36,332 nucleotides of DNA, from contig CABXKH010000019.1 in the NCBI GenBank assembly GCA_902512685.1, forward strand, positions 1 through 36,332. The letters run 5' to 3'. Of this stretch, positions 16,852 to 26,522 are shown piece after piece. Every line of letters begins with the position of its first letter. Position 1 is the first letter of the stretch. The translations under genes and the position numbers were made by a program. The notes under the pieces are model-generated. The model was not told the DNA's origin and did no database searches. It worked only from the letters and a program-made list of their open reading frames with translations. The DNA comes from Paracoccaceae bacterium (GTDB lineage Bacteria > Pseudomonadota > Alphaproteobacteria > Rhodobacterales > Rhodobacteraceae).

Positions 16852-18510
16852 TTGCCCAACCCAACCCAGCCTATTTTAGACATAATTGACTTGTCCATTA
16901 CTTTGCCAGATCGTGCTGACAGACGTTATGCTGTTGATAATGTTTCTCTTACTCTAAACAGGGGAGAAATCCTATGCGTTGTCGGAGAGAGCGGGTCAGG
17001 CAAATCGGTTATGACAAGTGCCGTTTTGAATGATATCGCTAAGCCTTTGAAAGTGGAATCGGGCCAAGTCATATTCGATGGAAAAGATGTTTTAAAACTC
17101 TCTCAAAATGAGTTAAATAAGCTGCGTGGCGCGCGTATTTCAATGATTTATCAAGAACCTATGGCGGCGCTTAATCCAGCAGTTAAAATCGGAAAGCAGG
17201 TTGAAGAAGTATTTAGCCTTCATAGACCAGAGATTTCGGCACCACAGCGCAAAATAGAAACCATACAACTGTTGGAGCAAATGAAGCTTCCTACTCCGGA
17301 GCGGATTTATGCAAGTTACCCTCACCAAGTTTCAGGGGGGCAATGCCAACGTATTGTCATCGCAATGGCCCTAGCCTGCAAACCAGACATATTGATTGCA
17401 GACGAACCAACAACAGCTCTAGATGTGACAACTCAGGCTGAAATTCTGCGTCTGATACAGGATCTAAAAGAGGTTTATGACAATGGGACAATCTTTATAA
17501 CCCACGACTTTGGGATCGTTGCTGATATTGCCGATCGGGTGGCTGTTATGTGTCAGGGAAAGATTATTGAGCAAGGCTCTAAACAAGAAATTCTTATGCA
17601 TCCGAAAGAGCCCTATACAAAACTACTGGTAGATGCGATGCCTCTTCTGGAAACCACTAGAACACCGGATTTAGGTCGGGACGACAAACCTGTTTTAGAG
17701 GTTAAGTCCCTACATAAAATTTATGGTGCAACTTCTACAAAAGTTCATGCTTTGAACGATGCAAGCTTTGTGCTTCGAAAAGGCGAGACACTTGGGGTTG
17801 TGGGCGAAAGTGGGTCAGGTAAATCCACTTTAGCCAAAACGCTGATACGACTTATAGAGCCGACATCTGGTTCTGTGATGATCAACCATCAGGATTTTCT
17901 AGCTCTTTCTGACCGGGATCTTGTTAAAGCACGAAAAAATATTCAAATGATTTTTCAAGACCCATTTGGGTCACTGAATCCCTGCCAGACAGTGGGTTAC
18001 ATGGTGACACGAGGTCTTTTGCTACAAGGGGTACCTTCCGCCGAAGCGCGCCAGCGCGCGGTAAAGTTACTGTCACAAGTTGGGTTGGGTGAACAGTCTC
18101 TTTGGCGAAAACCTATAAATTTTTCCGGCGGTCAACGACAGAGAATAGGCATTGCCCGCGCTCTTTCTATGGAGCCAGATGTGGTTGTTGCAGATGAAAG
18201 CGTTTCAGCTTTAGATCTTTCGGTGCAAAAACAGGTACTAAGATTAATGAACGATCTGCAGAAAAGCTATGAAATGGCAATTATTTTCATCACGCATGAT
18301 CTTAGAGTTGCTGCTCAGATATCGGACTATATTACGGTGATGGAAAAGGGGGAAATGGTTGAATTTGGTCCTGCTGATAAGGTTTTTAATAATCCAAAGC
18401 ATGCTTATACGAAAAAGTTACTCGATGCTGCGCCAGGTTGCGATTGGACCCCCCCAAGGCTTGATCCTGAAGAAGCGGCGAGAATTGTAAAAGATCTTGA
18501 ACAGGCCTAG
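16852..18510 (+). CDS. Oligopeptide-class ABC transporter, fused double ATP-binding protein (GsiA/YejF-like)
   Basis: A 552-residue fusion of two Dpp/Opp-type ATPase domains. Domain 1 has Walker A GESGSGKS at about 45-52, signature VSGGQCQR and Walker [14 protein letters not shown]. Domain 2 has GESGSGKST, signature FSGGQRQR and [13 protein letters not shown]. The TTG at 16852 is chosen because AAGGAAA lies 5 bases before it and the protein then starts at a domain-typical point; the in-frame ATG at 16762 adds an unrelated leader. Such proteins power importers for peptides, glutathione or microcin-like compounds. No binding protein or permease gene is adjacent, so it is an orphan here. Confidence 0.88.
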   Translation: MPNPTQPILDIIDLSITLPDRADRRYAVDNVSLTLNRGEILCVVGESGSGKSVMTSAVLNDIAKPLKVESGQVIFDGKDVLKLSQNELNKLRGARISMIYQEPMAALNPAVKIGKQVEEVFSLHRPEISAPQRKIETIQLLEQMKLPTPERIYASYPHQVSGGQCQRIVIAMALACKPDILIADEPTTALDVTTQAEILRLIQDLKEVYDNGTIFITHDFGIVADIADRVAVMCQGKIIEQGSKQEILMHPKEPYTKLLVDAMPLLETTRTPDLGRDDKPVLEVKSLHKIYGATSTKVHALNDASFVLRKGETLGVVGESGSGKSTLAKTLIRLIEPTSGSVMINHQDFLALSDRDLVKARKNIQMIFQDPFGSLNPCQTVGYMVTRGLLLQGVPSAEARQRAVKLLSQVGLGEQSLWRKPINFSGGQRQRIGIARALSMEPDVVVADESVSALDLSVQKQVLRLMNDLQKSYEMAIIFITHDLRVAAQISDYITVMEKGEMVEFGPADKVFNNPKHAYTKKLLDAAPGCDWTPPRLDPEEAARIVKDLEQA

Positions 18511-18687
18511 ATGTTTATTGACTAAAATACCTGTGGCAATAGTAAGCCCTGTAATAGATTAGCCAAAACATCCATGTTCGGGCCACACTGCACCCATTCC
18601 ACGCAGGCCTTGTAATTGAGTATCTGGGGACTTTTTAGCTTGCCTATATTGCCTATCTTCTTTAATGGGCCCGGGAGCTATGAATAG

Positions 18688-19247
18688 ATGGTTGAAGCTT
18701 TACGTCGTAAAATTATAATAATAGTTCTTTTCAGCAAAATTGTAATCTGCTCAAGTTTAACAGCGCAGGCATTGACTTGCTCACCCCTTTCGTATCAAAT
18801 CGCTATCGATACTTTACGCGCAAAATGGGGCGCGCCCTTTAACGTTATGCTAATGGGCGAAATCGTATCAATTAAAGGACCAATCTGCGAGAATTGGGAG
18901 GTTTTTTCTGAAATATTATTGACCGGAGTTGATCTAAAAACGAATGAGAAAAACTGAATCTATCTGCAAAGATATCCTACGTTACCGAATGGAATTGCTC
19001 CGAAAGTTTTAATTTAGATTTTTTTGATGAGGGCATTCTAATGGGGCAAAAAGTATTTTTTCTTGAAACGGATATATTTTCCCTCGGAAATGGACTGGTC
19101 ATTCAGCCTACTATCTGCGGTACTTCAGTTTGGGATATTTCTTTGAAACCAATAATTAGGAAGTGCTTTGTCAGCTCTTCTTGTTCGATCGATTGGTTTG
19201 AGAAGCAGGATTTACCAGATAGTTATTTTGAAACATTCTACAAATAG
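18688..19247 (+). pseudogene. Secreted hypothetical protein, frameshifted at an A run
   Basis: Frame 18688-18957 encodes a signal-peptide-like N-terminus (RRKIIIIVLFSKIVICSSLTAQA) and a region ending at TGA 18955-18957. The -1 frame is open from 18948 to 19247 and reads on naturally, through cysteine-containing sequence (VTEWNCSESF, VIQPTICGTSVWDI, FVSSSCSIDWF). The junction is the run GAGAAAAACTG; one extra A would join the two into a single product of about 187 residues. The joined protein would be periplasmic or secreted with several cysteines, family not recognised. It may be a decayed gene, a sequencing indel or a programmed -1 shift. GGGAG lies 12 bases before the start, a weak site. 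Confidence 0.6.
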
Positions 19248-19450
19248 GCTGTCCTTAATGCACAAAAAGGCGGCTTGAGAATTAATTTTCATACTGAAAT
19301 CTTGGTATCATTATATTCAGCATATCCTAGCACATCACAATACAGCCCATAACGTTCAGTGGTGTATTGGGGGAAAGTGCAATGTCCTATACTAGAGAAC
19401 TCGATATAAGCTTGCCGGCGACTGGGATAGTAAAGGTAATAAAAATCATA

Positions 19451-20047
19451 TTATTTAGAGTTTTTGATCAAGCCTTTATCCAAAAGATACTTTCGCATTT
19501 TATCAACCTTATTTTTGGGAACCATGCCTGTGCTCAGATAGTTACCCTCAATTTTTGCGCAATGACGTGGGATCATCGCCTCCATCACCTTTTCAAGTCG
19601 CAGCCTAATCACCATTTCAGTGCGTAGCTCAAGCAGTTCTTCACCGGAAAACTTTCCAATCAGCAAGGCCCCGGTACTAGATTTTCTATCAGCCCACTTA
19701 TCAATACCTAGATCAGTATGATGCATGATTGCGAGATTTTGAAATTGAACCGCGCGCATTGCATTATATACAGCGTCTTCAGTATCTTGTTCTTTAATTT
19801 TAGCTTGAGTTTGCTGTGCATGCAAAATTGCCAATCCCGCATAATGAAATACTGTTCGCTCTTCACGGCCATCTTGGATTGCTAAGGCATAATCTTTATA
19901 CCCGCAGTCCTTTAATATATTGGAACATTTGGCAATTATATCCGTTAAATCAGTGTCGACATTCCAATTCGGAGAAAGACTTATTGAGTCGCCCTCAATA
20001 ACCTTTGCCTTGATAATTGGTTCATTTCCATCATCTGAATTAATCAT
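19451..20047 (-). CDS. Hypothetical protein at the 3' end of the hemD operon (198 aa)
   Basis: A 198-residue soluble protein on the same strand as hemY, 42 bases downstream of it. It is rich in helix-forming charged residues, with no membrane segment and no recognised motif; the C-terminus (NKVDKMRKYLLDKGLIK) is basic. The ribosome site is weak. Composition and length make it a probable real gene. Function not recognised; it need not be involved in haem synthesis. Confidence 0.65.
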   Translation of the reverse strand: MINSDDGNEPIIKAKVIEGDSISLSPNWNVDTDLTDIIAKCSNILKDCGYKDYALAIQDGREERTVFHYAGLAILHAQQTQAKIKEQDTEDAVYNAMRAVQFQNLAIMHHTDLGIDKWADRKSSTGALLIGKFSGEELLELRTEMVIRLRLEKVMEAMIPRHCAKIEGNYLSTGMVPKNKVDKMRKYLLDKGLIKNSK

Positions 20048-20089
20048 TTCCAGGGTCTCTCATAATAGCTTTTGCTTCAGATGCTGCCC

Positions 20090-21577
20090 TTATATTTTTT
20101 GATCTGCTGGGCTCGGGTCTTTTTCATCTATTTCTTCTTTCGACCCGCGCTCGATATAGTCCACTGGTCGTGAAACCTCACCGTTGGCACGCTTTCCGAC
20201 TAAAAGAGGAAGCATTTCCAGATGCGTTGAAGAGCTGAATGTGGTCGCGGGAGGTTCTTTCCAGGACATAGTGTCGAAGGCTTCGCAGGTCGGGCACACT
20301 GGGTCCCATTCAGATTGGGCCGTTTGACAATTTTCGCAAACCCATTGTGGACCTCTTTGGGCACTTAGCGCTTTGGCAAGCCATGCGCGTACTGCGTGAT
20401 CCTCTCCTCCTTCGCCGCGTTCAATAGCGGCCATAATTGTAAGAATATGGGCATCAGGTTCCTGATCCAATAGCGTGCCCAAAGCGCGCCGTGCCCCTGG
20501 AAAATCTTCTGCCACCAAATGCAATTCAGCCAGTGCCAATTTTGTTTCACGGTGTTCTGGTGCAAGTTTGCTTAGCGCTTCAAACCGTTTTAACCGCTCT
20601 AAAGGCGTTTCATCCGGGGTTATTTCGCAGAACACAGCTGCCAAATCTGGGTGTGGTTGGGACCCCCAGGCTTTTTTTATAACCCGCAGTGCGTATTTAT
20701 GCTTGTCTTGCTCGATATAACTCCGGGCAGCCATCACAGCTGCCGGAACTAGATCGGGGGATAATCTATTAGATTCTATTGCTGCCTCACGCGCCTCGAT
20801 TGTTTGTCCATCATCTAGAATTCCTCGCGCTTGTGACAGGGCTAAAACCGCATCACGACGTTTATGCACATCGCGCGGCAGACTGCCGTGCTTTAACTTC
20901 GCGTTCAGCGTTTTTCGCGCACCCCGCCAATCTTGGGATCGTGCTTGTAACGATAGCAGAATATCTTGCGTTTCTTCATGCTTGGGCTTTATCAAAAACG
21001 CTTTTTCTGCCAATTTTAATGCAACCCCGGTTTCGCCATCTTCCAATCGTTGTTTTAAAATGCCGCGAATACCAACAAATCGGGTCTGTTGATCTGTGAT
21101 TAAGGTTTTATAAATCTCAGAAGCTTTTTGTCGGTCGCCGGACATTTCTGCAGCTTGAGCAGCCAATAGGTTGGTCAGAGCCGGTTTTTTCAGATATCTT
21201 TCAGCTTTAGACGCTTTTGACATTGCAAGACCTCCCTCACCTGAGGCCAAGGCCAACATACCTTCTGAAAAGGCTTGATATCCCTTGCGTTCACGGCTTC
21301 GAAAAAAATATCGCGATACGGCCGTTTCATCCCCGTTAATAAATCGTAATATTGCCACCAGCAGGGTGAATAATTTTAGCATCAACCACACGGCAACACT
21401 TAAAATACAAATAAAAATTACCGTTTGTAGCGGGCTAATTGTGTACTCAGTGCCGGCAATTGTTGTCTGCACATCCCCAAGAATAATATTCTCGGCGTCC
21501 ATCAAATAGGTGATGCCCATAGCCAAGGCTGCAACCAGCGCCAGAAAAACAAGAATTTTAAATAAAGAAAGCAACAT
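20090..21577 (-). CDS. hemY: HemY-type membrane protein with TPR-like region and C-terminal zinc ribbon
   Basis: A 495-residue inner-membrane protein of the proteobacterial HemY family, linked to late haem or protoporphyrin metabolism but of uncertain biochemical role (not the Bacillus oxidase). Two membrane segments lie at about residues 5-27 and 47-75, followed by ERKGYQAFSEGMLALASGEGGLA and a long helical TPR-like repeat region. At about 412-437 there is a CxxC...CxxC pair (CENCQTA...CPTCEAF) that looks like a rubredoxin-type zinc ribbon. It starts 9 bases after the Mic60-like gene and shares its operon. Confidence 0.9.
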   Translation of the reverse strand: MLLSLFKILVFLALVAALAMGITYLMDAENIILGDVQTTIAGTEYTISPLQTVIFICILSVAVWLMLKLFTLLVAILRFINGDETAVSRYFFRSRERKGYQAFSEGMLALASGEGGLAMSKASKAERYLKKPALTNLLAAQAAEMSGDRQKASEIYKTLITDQQTRFVGIRGILKQRLEDGETGVALKLAEKAFLIKPKHEETQDILLSLQARSQDWRGARKTLNAKLKHGSLPRDVHKRRDAVLALSQARGILDDGQTIEAREAAIESNRLSPDLVPAAVMAARSYIEQDKHKYALRVIKKAWGSQPHPDLAAVFCEITPDETPLERLKRFEALSKLAPEHRETKLALAELHLVAEDFPGARRALGTLLDQEPDAHILTIMAAIERGEGGEDHAVRAWLAKALSAQRGPQWVCENCQTAQSEWDPVCPTCEAFDTMSWKEPPATTFSSSTHLEMLPLLVGKRANGEVSRPVDYIERGSKEEIDEKDPSPADQKI

Positions 21578-21586
21578 CTAAGCGCC

Positions 21587-22846
21587 CTATTTTTCTATTT
21601 GTGCCATTATTGTGTCTATATAAGCAACCACTGCAAGACGTTCCTCGGCTTGGGAAATCCAGTCACCCATTTGGGTTCGTGCAGCTAAATCAAGCGATTC
21701 AAGTTCTGACAACGCGTCTGCCAGTTTATCGTCTTTCACCGCAGCTTCGGCGCGTGACAGTATTGCATCGGCAGACATACCTTCCCTAGGCATAACTGAA
21801 CGGGCCTTGAGTTGCGTTTTTAAATAATTTGTAAAAGTTTTTGCCTGTGCTTCCTTTCCCTCTGAACGGGCAGAATTTAGGGCCATTCGCGCCACAATTG
21901 GGAATTGTTCGACTAATTTCTCTTTGGTAACAAAACCGGTCTTTGCATATTTATGTAAAAGATCAGGGGCTTTCAAATTACTGGTGGCTTCATAATCTAA
22001 AAGTACTTCTGCATAGTTATCTCCATTTTTTATAGCTGAAGAAAGTCTGGCAACTACTGAAAATATCCGTGCTTCATGAGCCGTCTGATTCGCCAAGGTC
22101 TCTTTTTCCTCTGCTTCCTGCATAACTGCCTGCACCTGCTCTCTTTGAAGCGTCAGTGTTTTCTGCAAAGCCTCGAGTTCCTTGCTGTGCTTTTCAAGAA
22201 TATCCTCCGGAACTGCCTTTAGCGCAGGGCGTTGTTCTAAACTATCTATACGCTTTGAAAGCTTTAAAACCTGCAAGTTTACACTCTCAATTTCAGTGAG
22301 GGCTCGATTTATTTCATCACCCAAAAGCTCTATTTTTTCTGATGTATTATTGTTTCCAGCGCGTAAAATATAAAACTCCAACTTGGATTGAACATTAGAC
22401 AATTTTTTTTCAAGCTCTAAAATTAATCCTTTTTGCTCCGAAATATTAGCGCTAAAATCTGGTTGCTCTTCATTGGGCGAAGATGATGATATCAAAACAC
22501 CATATTTATATAAGCCAATTGCAGCCCCAAACCCGATAGCGACAGATAAAATCCCGCCAGCAATTAAAACGGTCATATTGGCACGATTAGGTGTGGCTTT
22601 TTGAGAATATACTGTCTGTTTTTGATCCTGAGTTTGCCGCTCAAGCTCAAGTATATCGTCTTTTGAAACACCTATAATCTCTGGGTTTTTATCACCCTGA
22701 TGGTTGGCTTTTTGCTCAACCTCATCAACACCGCCATTACTCTGCTGAGCGATCTTCGAAACTTTCTCTTTTTTAGAGCGCTTTTTTACAGGCGTTTTTT
22801 GTTTTTCTGCTTCTATATTTTTTGTACTATCTTCTTTTTTCGTCAT
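21587..22846 (-). CDS. Mic60/mitofilin-like membrane protein (COG4223 type)
   Basis: A 419-residue protein with a charged, Lys-rich N-terminus (1-90), one membrane segment (about 92-115, MTVLIAGGILSVAIGFGAAIG), a long coiled coil (about 135-250) and a C-terminal helical domain. This is the layout of alphaproteobacterial Mic60, the bacterial relative of mitofilin, which shapes inner-membrane folds. Its gene is known to lie between hemD and hemY-type genes in alphaproteobacteria, as it does here. The gene is 41 bases after hemD and 9 before hemY. The function is inferred from layout and gene order. Confidence 0.82.
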   Translation of the reverse strand: MTKKEDSTKNIEAEKQKTPVKKRSKKEKVSKIAQQSNGGVDEVEQKANHQGDKNPEIIGVSKDDILELERQTQDQKQTVYSQKATPNRANMTVLIAGGILSVAIGFGAAIGLYKYGVLISSSSPNEEQPDFSANISEQKGLILELEKKLSNVQSKLEFYILRAGNNNTSEKIELLGDEINRALTEIESVNLQVLKLSKRIDSLEQRPALKAVPEDILEKHSKELEALQKTLTLQREQVQAVMQEAEEKETLANQTAHEARIFSVVARLSSAIKNGDNYAEVLLDYEATSNLKAPDLLHKYAKTGFVTKEKLVEQFPIVARMALNSARSEGKEAQAKTFTNYLKTQLKARSVMPREGMSADAILSRAEAAVKDDKLADALSELESLDLAARTQMGDWISQAEERLAVVAYIDTIMAQIEK

Positions 22847-22887
22847 CTAAGACCTCGTTGATCGCAGATAAAACCTTATGTTTTAGT

Positions 22888-23637
22888 TTAATGGTGCTTT
22901 GCGAGCGGCTCAAGCAAGTTCGCATCTCTTAATAACCGCACAACGCTCTGCTGCATTGCTTTTTGATCGGGCGACTTGGCAATACTGCAATTTATATCAG
23001 GGGTTTTGGCAAATACTTGGGCAATAGATTGGCTCATTGCAACAATATAAGTCTGTATGGAAGGCTGTATCTGCTTCAGAAACAACTCAGCTGTTCGCGG
23101 CGAAAAGATAGGAACAATAACTGGTATATTTGCACTAAATAGCTGCTTGGCCTTTTCATTGAGAGTTTTTTCAATTTGGTCGTAGACGACGGCCGTATCA
23201 CATGGGCGTCCCATATCAGACAATCGTTGAGCAATTCTTCCCCGACTATGACCGCCTCGTATATGAACCATACGGCCCTTAGTGGGACCACTTTCGATTA
23301 AATCTATCAAGTCAGTTGAATCCCCTCCTGCAGAAATCGCGGAAAACCCGATCTGCCGCGCTGCTTCAGCCGTCGTATCGCCAACGCAAAAACAATGACA
23401 CCCATCCGCAATCGTTGAAGCGGAAAATCGCTCAACAGCGTTGGGTGAGGTAAATATCACTCCTTCGTACTGACTCAATTCTGGCAATTCTCCTGTCGGA
23501 GCAATCGCAAGAACAGGGCTTATGACGATATTCAACCGGGGACATTCATTTAAAAGTTCTGCGGCAAAGCGCTCTGCAGCGGCGCGCGGCCGCGTTATCA
23601 ATACAGAAGGCAACTGAGCAGTGGGATTGTTTGTCAT
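22888..23637 (-). CDS. hemD: Uroporphyrinogen-III synthase (HemD)
   Basis: HemD closes hydroxymethylbilane with ring-D inversion to uroporphyrinogen III, a step of tetrapyrrole synthesis in the cytoplasm. The 249-residue protein shows the two-lobe pattern: VLITRPRAAAERFAAEL, GVIFTSPNAVERF, the ISAGGDSTDLIDLI and HIRGGHSRGRI linker, and VIVPIFSPRTAELF. HemD is poorly conserved, which fits. The start at 23637 is chosen because the longer frame to 23772 would overlap divergent tsaD and add an unlike leader. First gene of the hemD/Mic60/hemY operon. Confidence 0.88.
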   Translation of the reverse strand: MTNNPTAQLPSVLITRPRAAAERFAAELLNECPRLNIVISPVLAIAPTGELPELSQYEGVIFTSPNAVERFSASTIADGCHCFCVGDTTAEAARQIGFSAISAGGDSTDLIDLIESGPTKGRMVHIRGGHSRGRIAQRLSDMGRPCDTAVVYDQIEKTLNEKAKQLFSANIPVIVPIFSPRTAELFLKQIQPSIQTYIVAMSQSIAQVFAKTPDINCSIAKSPDQKAMQQSVVRLLRDANLLEPLAKHH

Positions 23638-23685
23638 GCTCTGGGATGCTACCTGCCTTAGACACGTCACACAATGGAAGAAATT

Positions 23686-24786
23686 ATGGTTGCGAGCGGT
23701 GGCCTTTATCTTGGGTTGGAAAGCAGCTGCGACGATAGCGCCGCTGCTATTGTGCAGGTTTTGCCGGGCCAAAAAGCAAAAGTTTTATCTTCGGTTGTTA
23801 TTGGTCAGTCAGTTTTGCACAAAGAGTTTGGCGGTGTTGTCCCTGAGGTCGCTGCACGCGCGCATGCTGAGCGAATGGATATATGTGTCACTGATGCTTT
23901 AGCGCAAGCCGAAAAGACCCTAAAAGATGTCGATGTGATTGGCGTTACCTCTGGCCCAGGCTTGATAGGAGGCGTTTTATCCGGTGTCATGAGCGCCAAG
24001 GGGCTAGCTTTGGGCTTGGGCAAACCCTTGATCGGTGTCAATCACCTTGCAGGTCATGCTTTAACTCCGCGTATGACAGATCAGGTAGGCTACCCTTACC
24101 TTATGCTATTGGCTTCTGGCGGGCATTGCCAATTTCTAATTGTAAAATCTGCGCAAGAGTTTCACCGATTGGGCGGAACCATTGATGATGCCCCAGGTGA
24201 AGCCTTTGACAAGGTTGCTCGATTACTGGGACTGCAGCAACCCGGCGGACCCGAAGTGGAAAAAAAAGCTCAAGGCGGCGACCCAAATCGTTTTCCTTTT
24301 CCCAGGCCTTTGCTTGATCGCCCCGGATGTGATTTGTCATTTTCGGGCTTAAAGACGGCGGTTTTACGGGCCCGTGATAGCATGCTTGAAGATCAGGGCG
24401 GACTTTATGATCAAGACCGCAGCGACTTTTGCGCCAGTTTTCAAACCGCTGTGGCGGATGTTTTGGTGGAAAAGTCGGGGCGTGCCGTTGAGCAGTATTT
24501 ACGCCTGAACCCACATAATCCAACCTTAGCTGTTGCAGGGGGTGTTGCAGCAAATTCTGAAATCCGAAGGCGATTAAAACAACTTGCCGCTGATCTAAAT
24601 TTAACCTTTGTCGCACCGCCGTTAAAATTCTGCACTGATAACGCCGCAATGATTGCCTATGCTGCTGCTGAACTTGATCAGCTTGGTGTCTGTCACGATA
24701 TGACTTTATCTGCTCGGCCTAGATGGCCTTTGGACGAAAAACAGTCGGCGCTTTTAGGCAGTGGCAAAAAGGGAGCTAAAGCATGA
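23686..24786 (+). CDS. tsaD: tRNA N6-adenosine threonylcarbamoyltransferase TsaD
   Basis: TsaD transfers the threonylcarbamoyl group to A37 of ANN-decoding tRNAs with TsaB and TsaE. Motifs include [14 protein letters not shown] at the start, the metal-binding [15 protein letters not shown], and the C-terminal [15 protein letters not shown] with [12 protein letters not shown]. The start is set at 23686, preceded by GGAAG five bases away; ATG at 23674 is an alternative in the same frame. It is divergent from hemD across about 40 bases, and its stop overlaps gpsA by four bases (ATGA). Confidence 0.96.
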   Translation: MVASGGLYLGLESSCDDSAAAIVQVLPGQKAKVLSSVVIGQSVLHKEFGGVVPEVAARAHAERMDICVTDALAQAEKTLKDVDVIGVTSGPGLIGGVLSGVMSAKGLALGLGKPLIGVNHLAGHALTPRMTDQVGYPYLMLLASGGHCQFLIVKSAQEFHRLGGTIDDAPGEAFDKVARLLGLQQPGGPEVEKKAQGGDPNRFPFPRPLLDRPGCDLSFSGLKTAVLRARDSMLEDQGGLYDQDRSDFCASFQTAVADVLVEKSGRAVEQYLRLNPHNPTLAVAGGVAANSEIRRRLKQLAADLNLTFVAPPLKFCTDNAAMIAYAAAELDQLGVCHDMTLSARPRWPLDEKQSALLGSGKKGAKA

Positions 24787-25748
24787 CTTTCACGGTGCTG
24801 GGTGCTGGCGCATTTGGATCAGCTTTGGCTATTGCACTGGCACGAGGCGGAAAAGATGTGATCTTGTGGGGACGCAACAGCGATCACATGCGTTTGATGC
24901 AATCTTCAAGACAAAACCAAAAACACCTAGGGGATGCACAATTTCCAGCCTCATTGTGCGCAACTGACAATCTAAGAGAGGCCTGTCAAAAGGAAGTGAT
25001 TTTCCTTGCGGTTCCGATGCAACAGCTTTCAGAACTTCTGTCAAAAATTGAAACCGATATGGACGCTAAAGTACTCGTTGCCTGCTGTAAGGGCATTGAT
25101 TTAATTACGGCGCAAGGACCAACAGGAATAATCAAACAGCAGGCTCCTAAAGCTGAGGCCGCAATACTGACCGGTCCGAGTTTTGCTTCTGACATAGCAA
25201 AAGGATTGCCCACAGCCCTGACGCTTGCTTGTGCATCAACTGAAGTTGGCAAGACAATCCAACATGAAATTGCAACCGATGCATTACGGATTTACCGAAG
25301 CGAAGATGTAAGCGGAGCCGAGTTAGGAGGCGCACTAAAAAATGTCGTGGCGATTGCCTGCGGTATTGCAATTGGTGCTGGGCTTGGGGACAGTGCTCGC
25401 GCCGCTTTAATGACCCGCGGATATTCGGAAATGTGCCGGATGGCACTGGAATTTAATGCAAAACCCGAAACTCTGTCGGGTTTGTCTGGCCTTGGTGATT
25501 TAAGCCTGACATGTATGTCGGAAGGATCTAGAAATTATCGGTTTGGGCATGCACTCGGCAGTGGCCATCAACAGGATGAGACACAAACTGTTGAAGGTAA
25601 ATCAACAGCTCAGGCAGCGGTAAAGCTGGCTCAAAAATTGGGTCTAGATATGCCGATCACCAAAGCTGTAGATGATTTGGTTTCAGGCCGAATTGACGTC
25701 GCTCAGGCAACCCGTATGTTAATGTCTAGACCGCAAAAGGAAGAATAA
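24783..25748 (+). CDS. gpsA: Glycerol-3-phosphate dehydrogenase [NAD(P)+] GpsA
   Basis: GpsA reduces dihydroxyacetone phosphate to sn-glycerol 3-phosphate for phospholipid synthesis. The 321-residue protein has the N-terminal Rossmann motif [10 protein letters not shown], the [18 protein letters not shown] segment, [14 protein letters not shown] with the catalytic lysine, and [20 protein letters not shown] towards the end. It overlaps tsaD by four bases and is followed directly by the YciI gene. The tsaD-gpsA-yciI-like order is familiar in Rhodobacterales. Confidence 0.96.
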   Translation: MTFTVLGAGAFGSALAIALARGGKDVILWGRNSDHMRLMQSSRQNQKHLGDAQFPASLCATDNLREACQKEVIFLAVPMQQLSELLSKIETDMDAKVLVACCKGIDLITAQGPTGIIKQQAPKAEAAILTGPSFASDIAKGLPTALTLACASTEVGKTIQHEIATDALRIYRSEDVSGAELGGALKNVVAIACGIAIGAGLGDSARAALMTRGYSEMCRMALEFNAKPETLSGLSGLGDLSLTCMSEGSRNYRFGHALGSGHQQDETQTVEGKSTAQAAVKLAQKLGLDMPITKAVDDLVSGRIDVAQATRMLMSRPQKEE

Positions 25749-26018
25749 ATGCTCGTTGCTCTTATCGCCCACGACAAAGCCAACCACTTGGATGTAAGGA
25801 CAGAAAATAGGGCCGCTCATCTGGAATATATCAAAAACTCGGGCAATGTTTCCCAAGCAGGCCCTTTCTTGGATGAAAACGGGAAAATGATTGGGTCTTT
25901 GATCGTGCTAGAGGTGGATAGCTTTCCCGACGCGCAAAACTGGGCGCAAAACGACCCCTATGCCAAAGCCGGTCTTTTTGAAAGTGTTCGCTTGATACAT
26001 TGGAATAAAGTGATTTAA
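25749..26018 (+). CDS. YciI family protein
   Basis: An 89-residue ferredoxin-fold protein of the YciI family, whose members have a conserved His-Asp pair and include chloromuconolactone-type enzymes. Visible features are LIAHDKANHLDVRTENRAAHLEYI, then GPFLDENGKMIGSLIVLE and DPYAKAGLFESV, all typical. It begins with no gap after the gpsA stop, so it is co-translated. Specific reaction unknown. Confidence 0.92.
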   Translation: MLVALIAHDKANHLDVRTENRAAHLEYIKNSGNVSQAGPFLDENGKMIGSLIVLEVDSFPDAQNWAQNDPYAKAGLFESVRLIHWNKVI

Positions 26019-26021
26019 GCG

Positions 26022-26435
26022 ATGCAGTATTGGCTATTCAAATCTGAGCCCAACACTTGGAGCTGGGAGGATCAGGTCGCAAAAGGTAGCGTTGGCGAAG
26101 AGTGGGATGGCGTTCGCAATTATCAGGCACGCAATTTTATGCGGCAAATGCAAATCGGTGATCAGGGGTTTTTTTACCATTCATTGAAACAAAAATCTGT
26201 TGTTGGAATTGTCGAAGTTATTGCCACAGCCCATCCCGACAGCACCACGGATGATCCACGCTGGGAATGCGTCGATATCAAAGCGGTAAAATCAGTATCA
26301 CAGCCGGTTAGCCTTTCACAGATTAAAGAACGCATTGATTTGGCTGATATGGTTTTGATAAAAAACTCGAGGTTATCCGTGCAACCGGTAACCTACCAGC
26401 AATGGGCCATTATCTGTGAAATGGCAGGCGTTTAA
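26022..26435 (+). CDS. EVE domain protein
   Basis: A 137-residue single-domain EVE/PUA-like protein (related to thymocyte nuclear protein 1), which binds modified bases in nucleic acids. It shows YWLFKSEPNTWSWEDQ, WDGVRNYQARNFMR and QIGDQGFFYHS, the last two being family hallmarks. It starts 3 bases after the YciI stop and closes the tsaD-gpsA operon. The next gene is convergent. Confidence 0.92.
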   Translation: MQYWLFKSEPNTWSWEDQVAKGSVGEEWDGVRNYQARNFMRQMQIGDQGFFYHSLKQKSVVGIVEVIATAHPDSTTDDPRWECVDIKAVKSVSQPVSLSQIKERIDLADMVLIKNSRLSVQPVTYQQWAIICEMAGV

Positions 26436-26522
26436 CCCGGCAATTGCTGGTCGACAGATCAGGTTTGAACAGCCCAATGTGCGTGGTGCAACAATGGTAT
26501 TGCCCCAAACTATACGTTTATC

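Noticed and set aside
18636-18660. Direct repeat TTGCCTAT in the gap before the secreted protein
   Set aside because: Only two short copies; no sign of a larger repeat array.
19367-19627. 86-codon plus-strand frame opposite the 19451-20047 gene
   Set aside because: It runs antisense through a better-supported gene and shows no recognisable domain, although its first codons look gene-like.
23638-23772. Longer N-terminus for hemD
   Set aside because: It would overlap divergent tsaD by about 90 bases and adds a leader unlike HemD.
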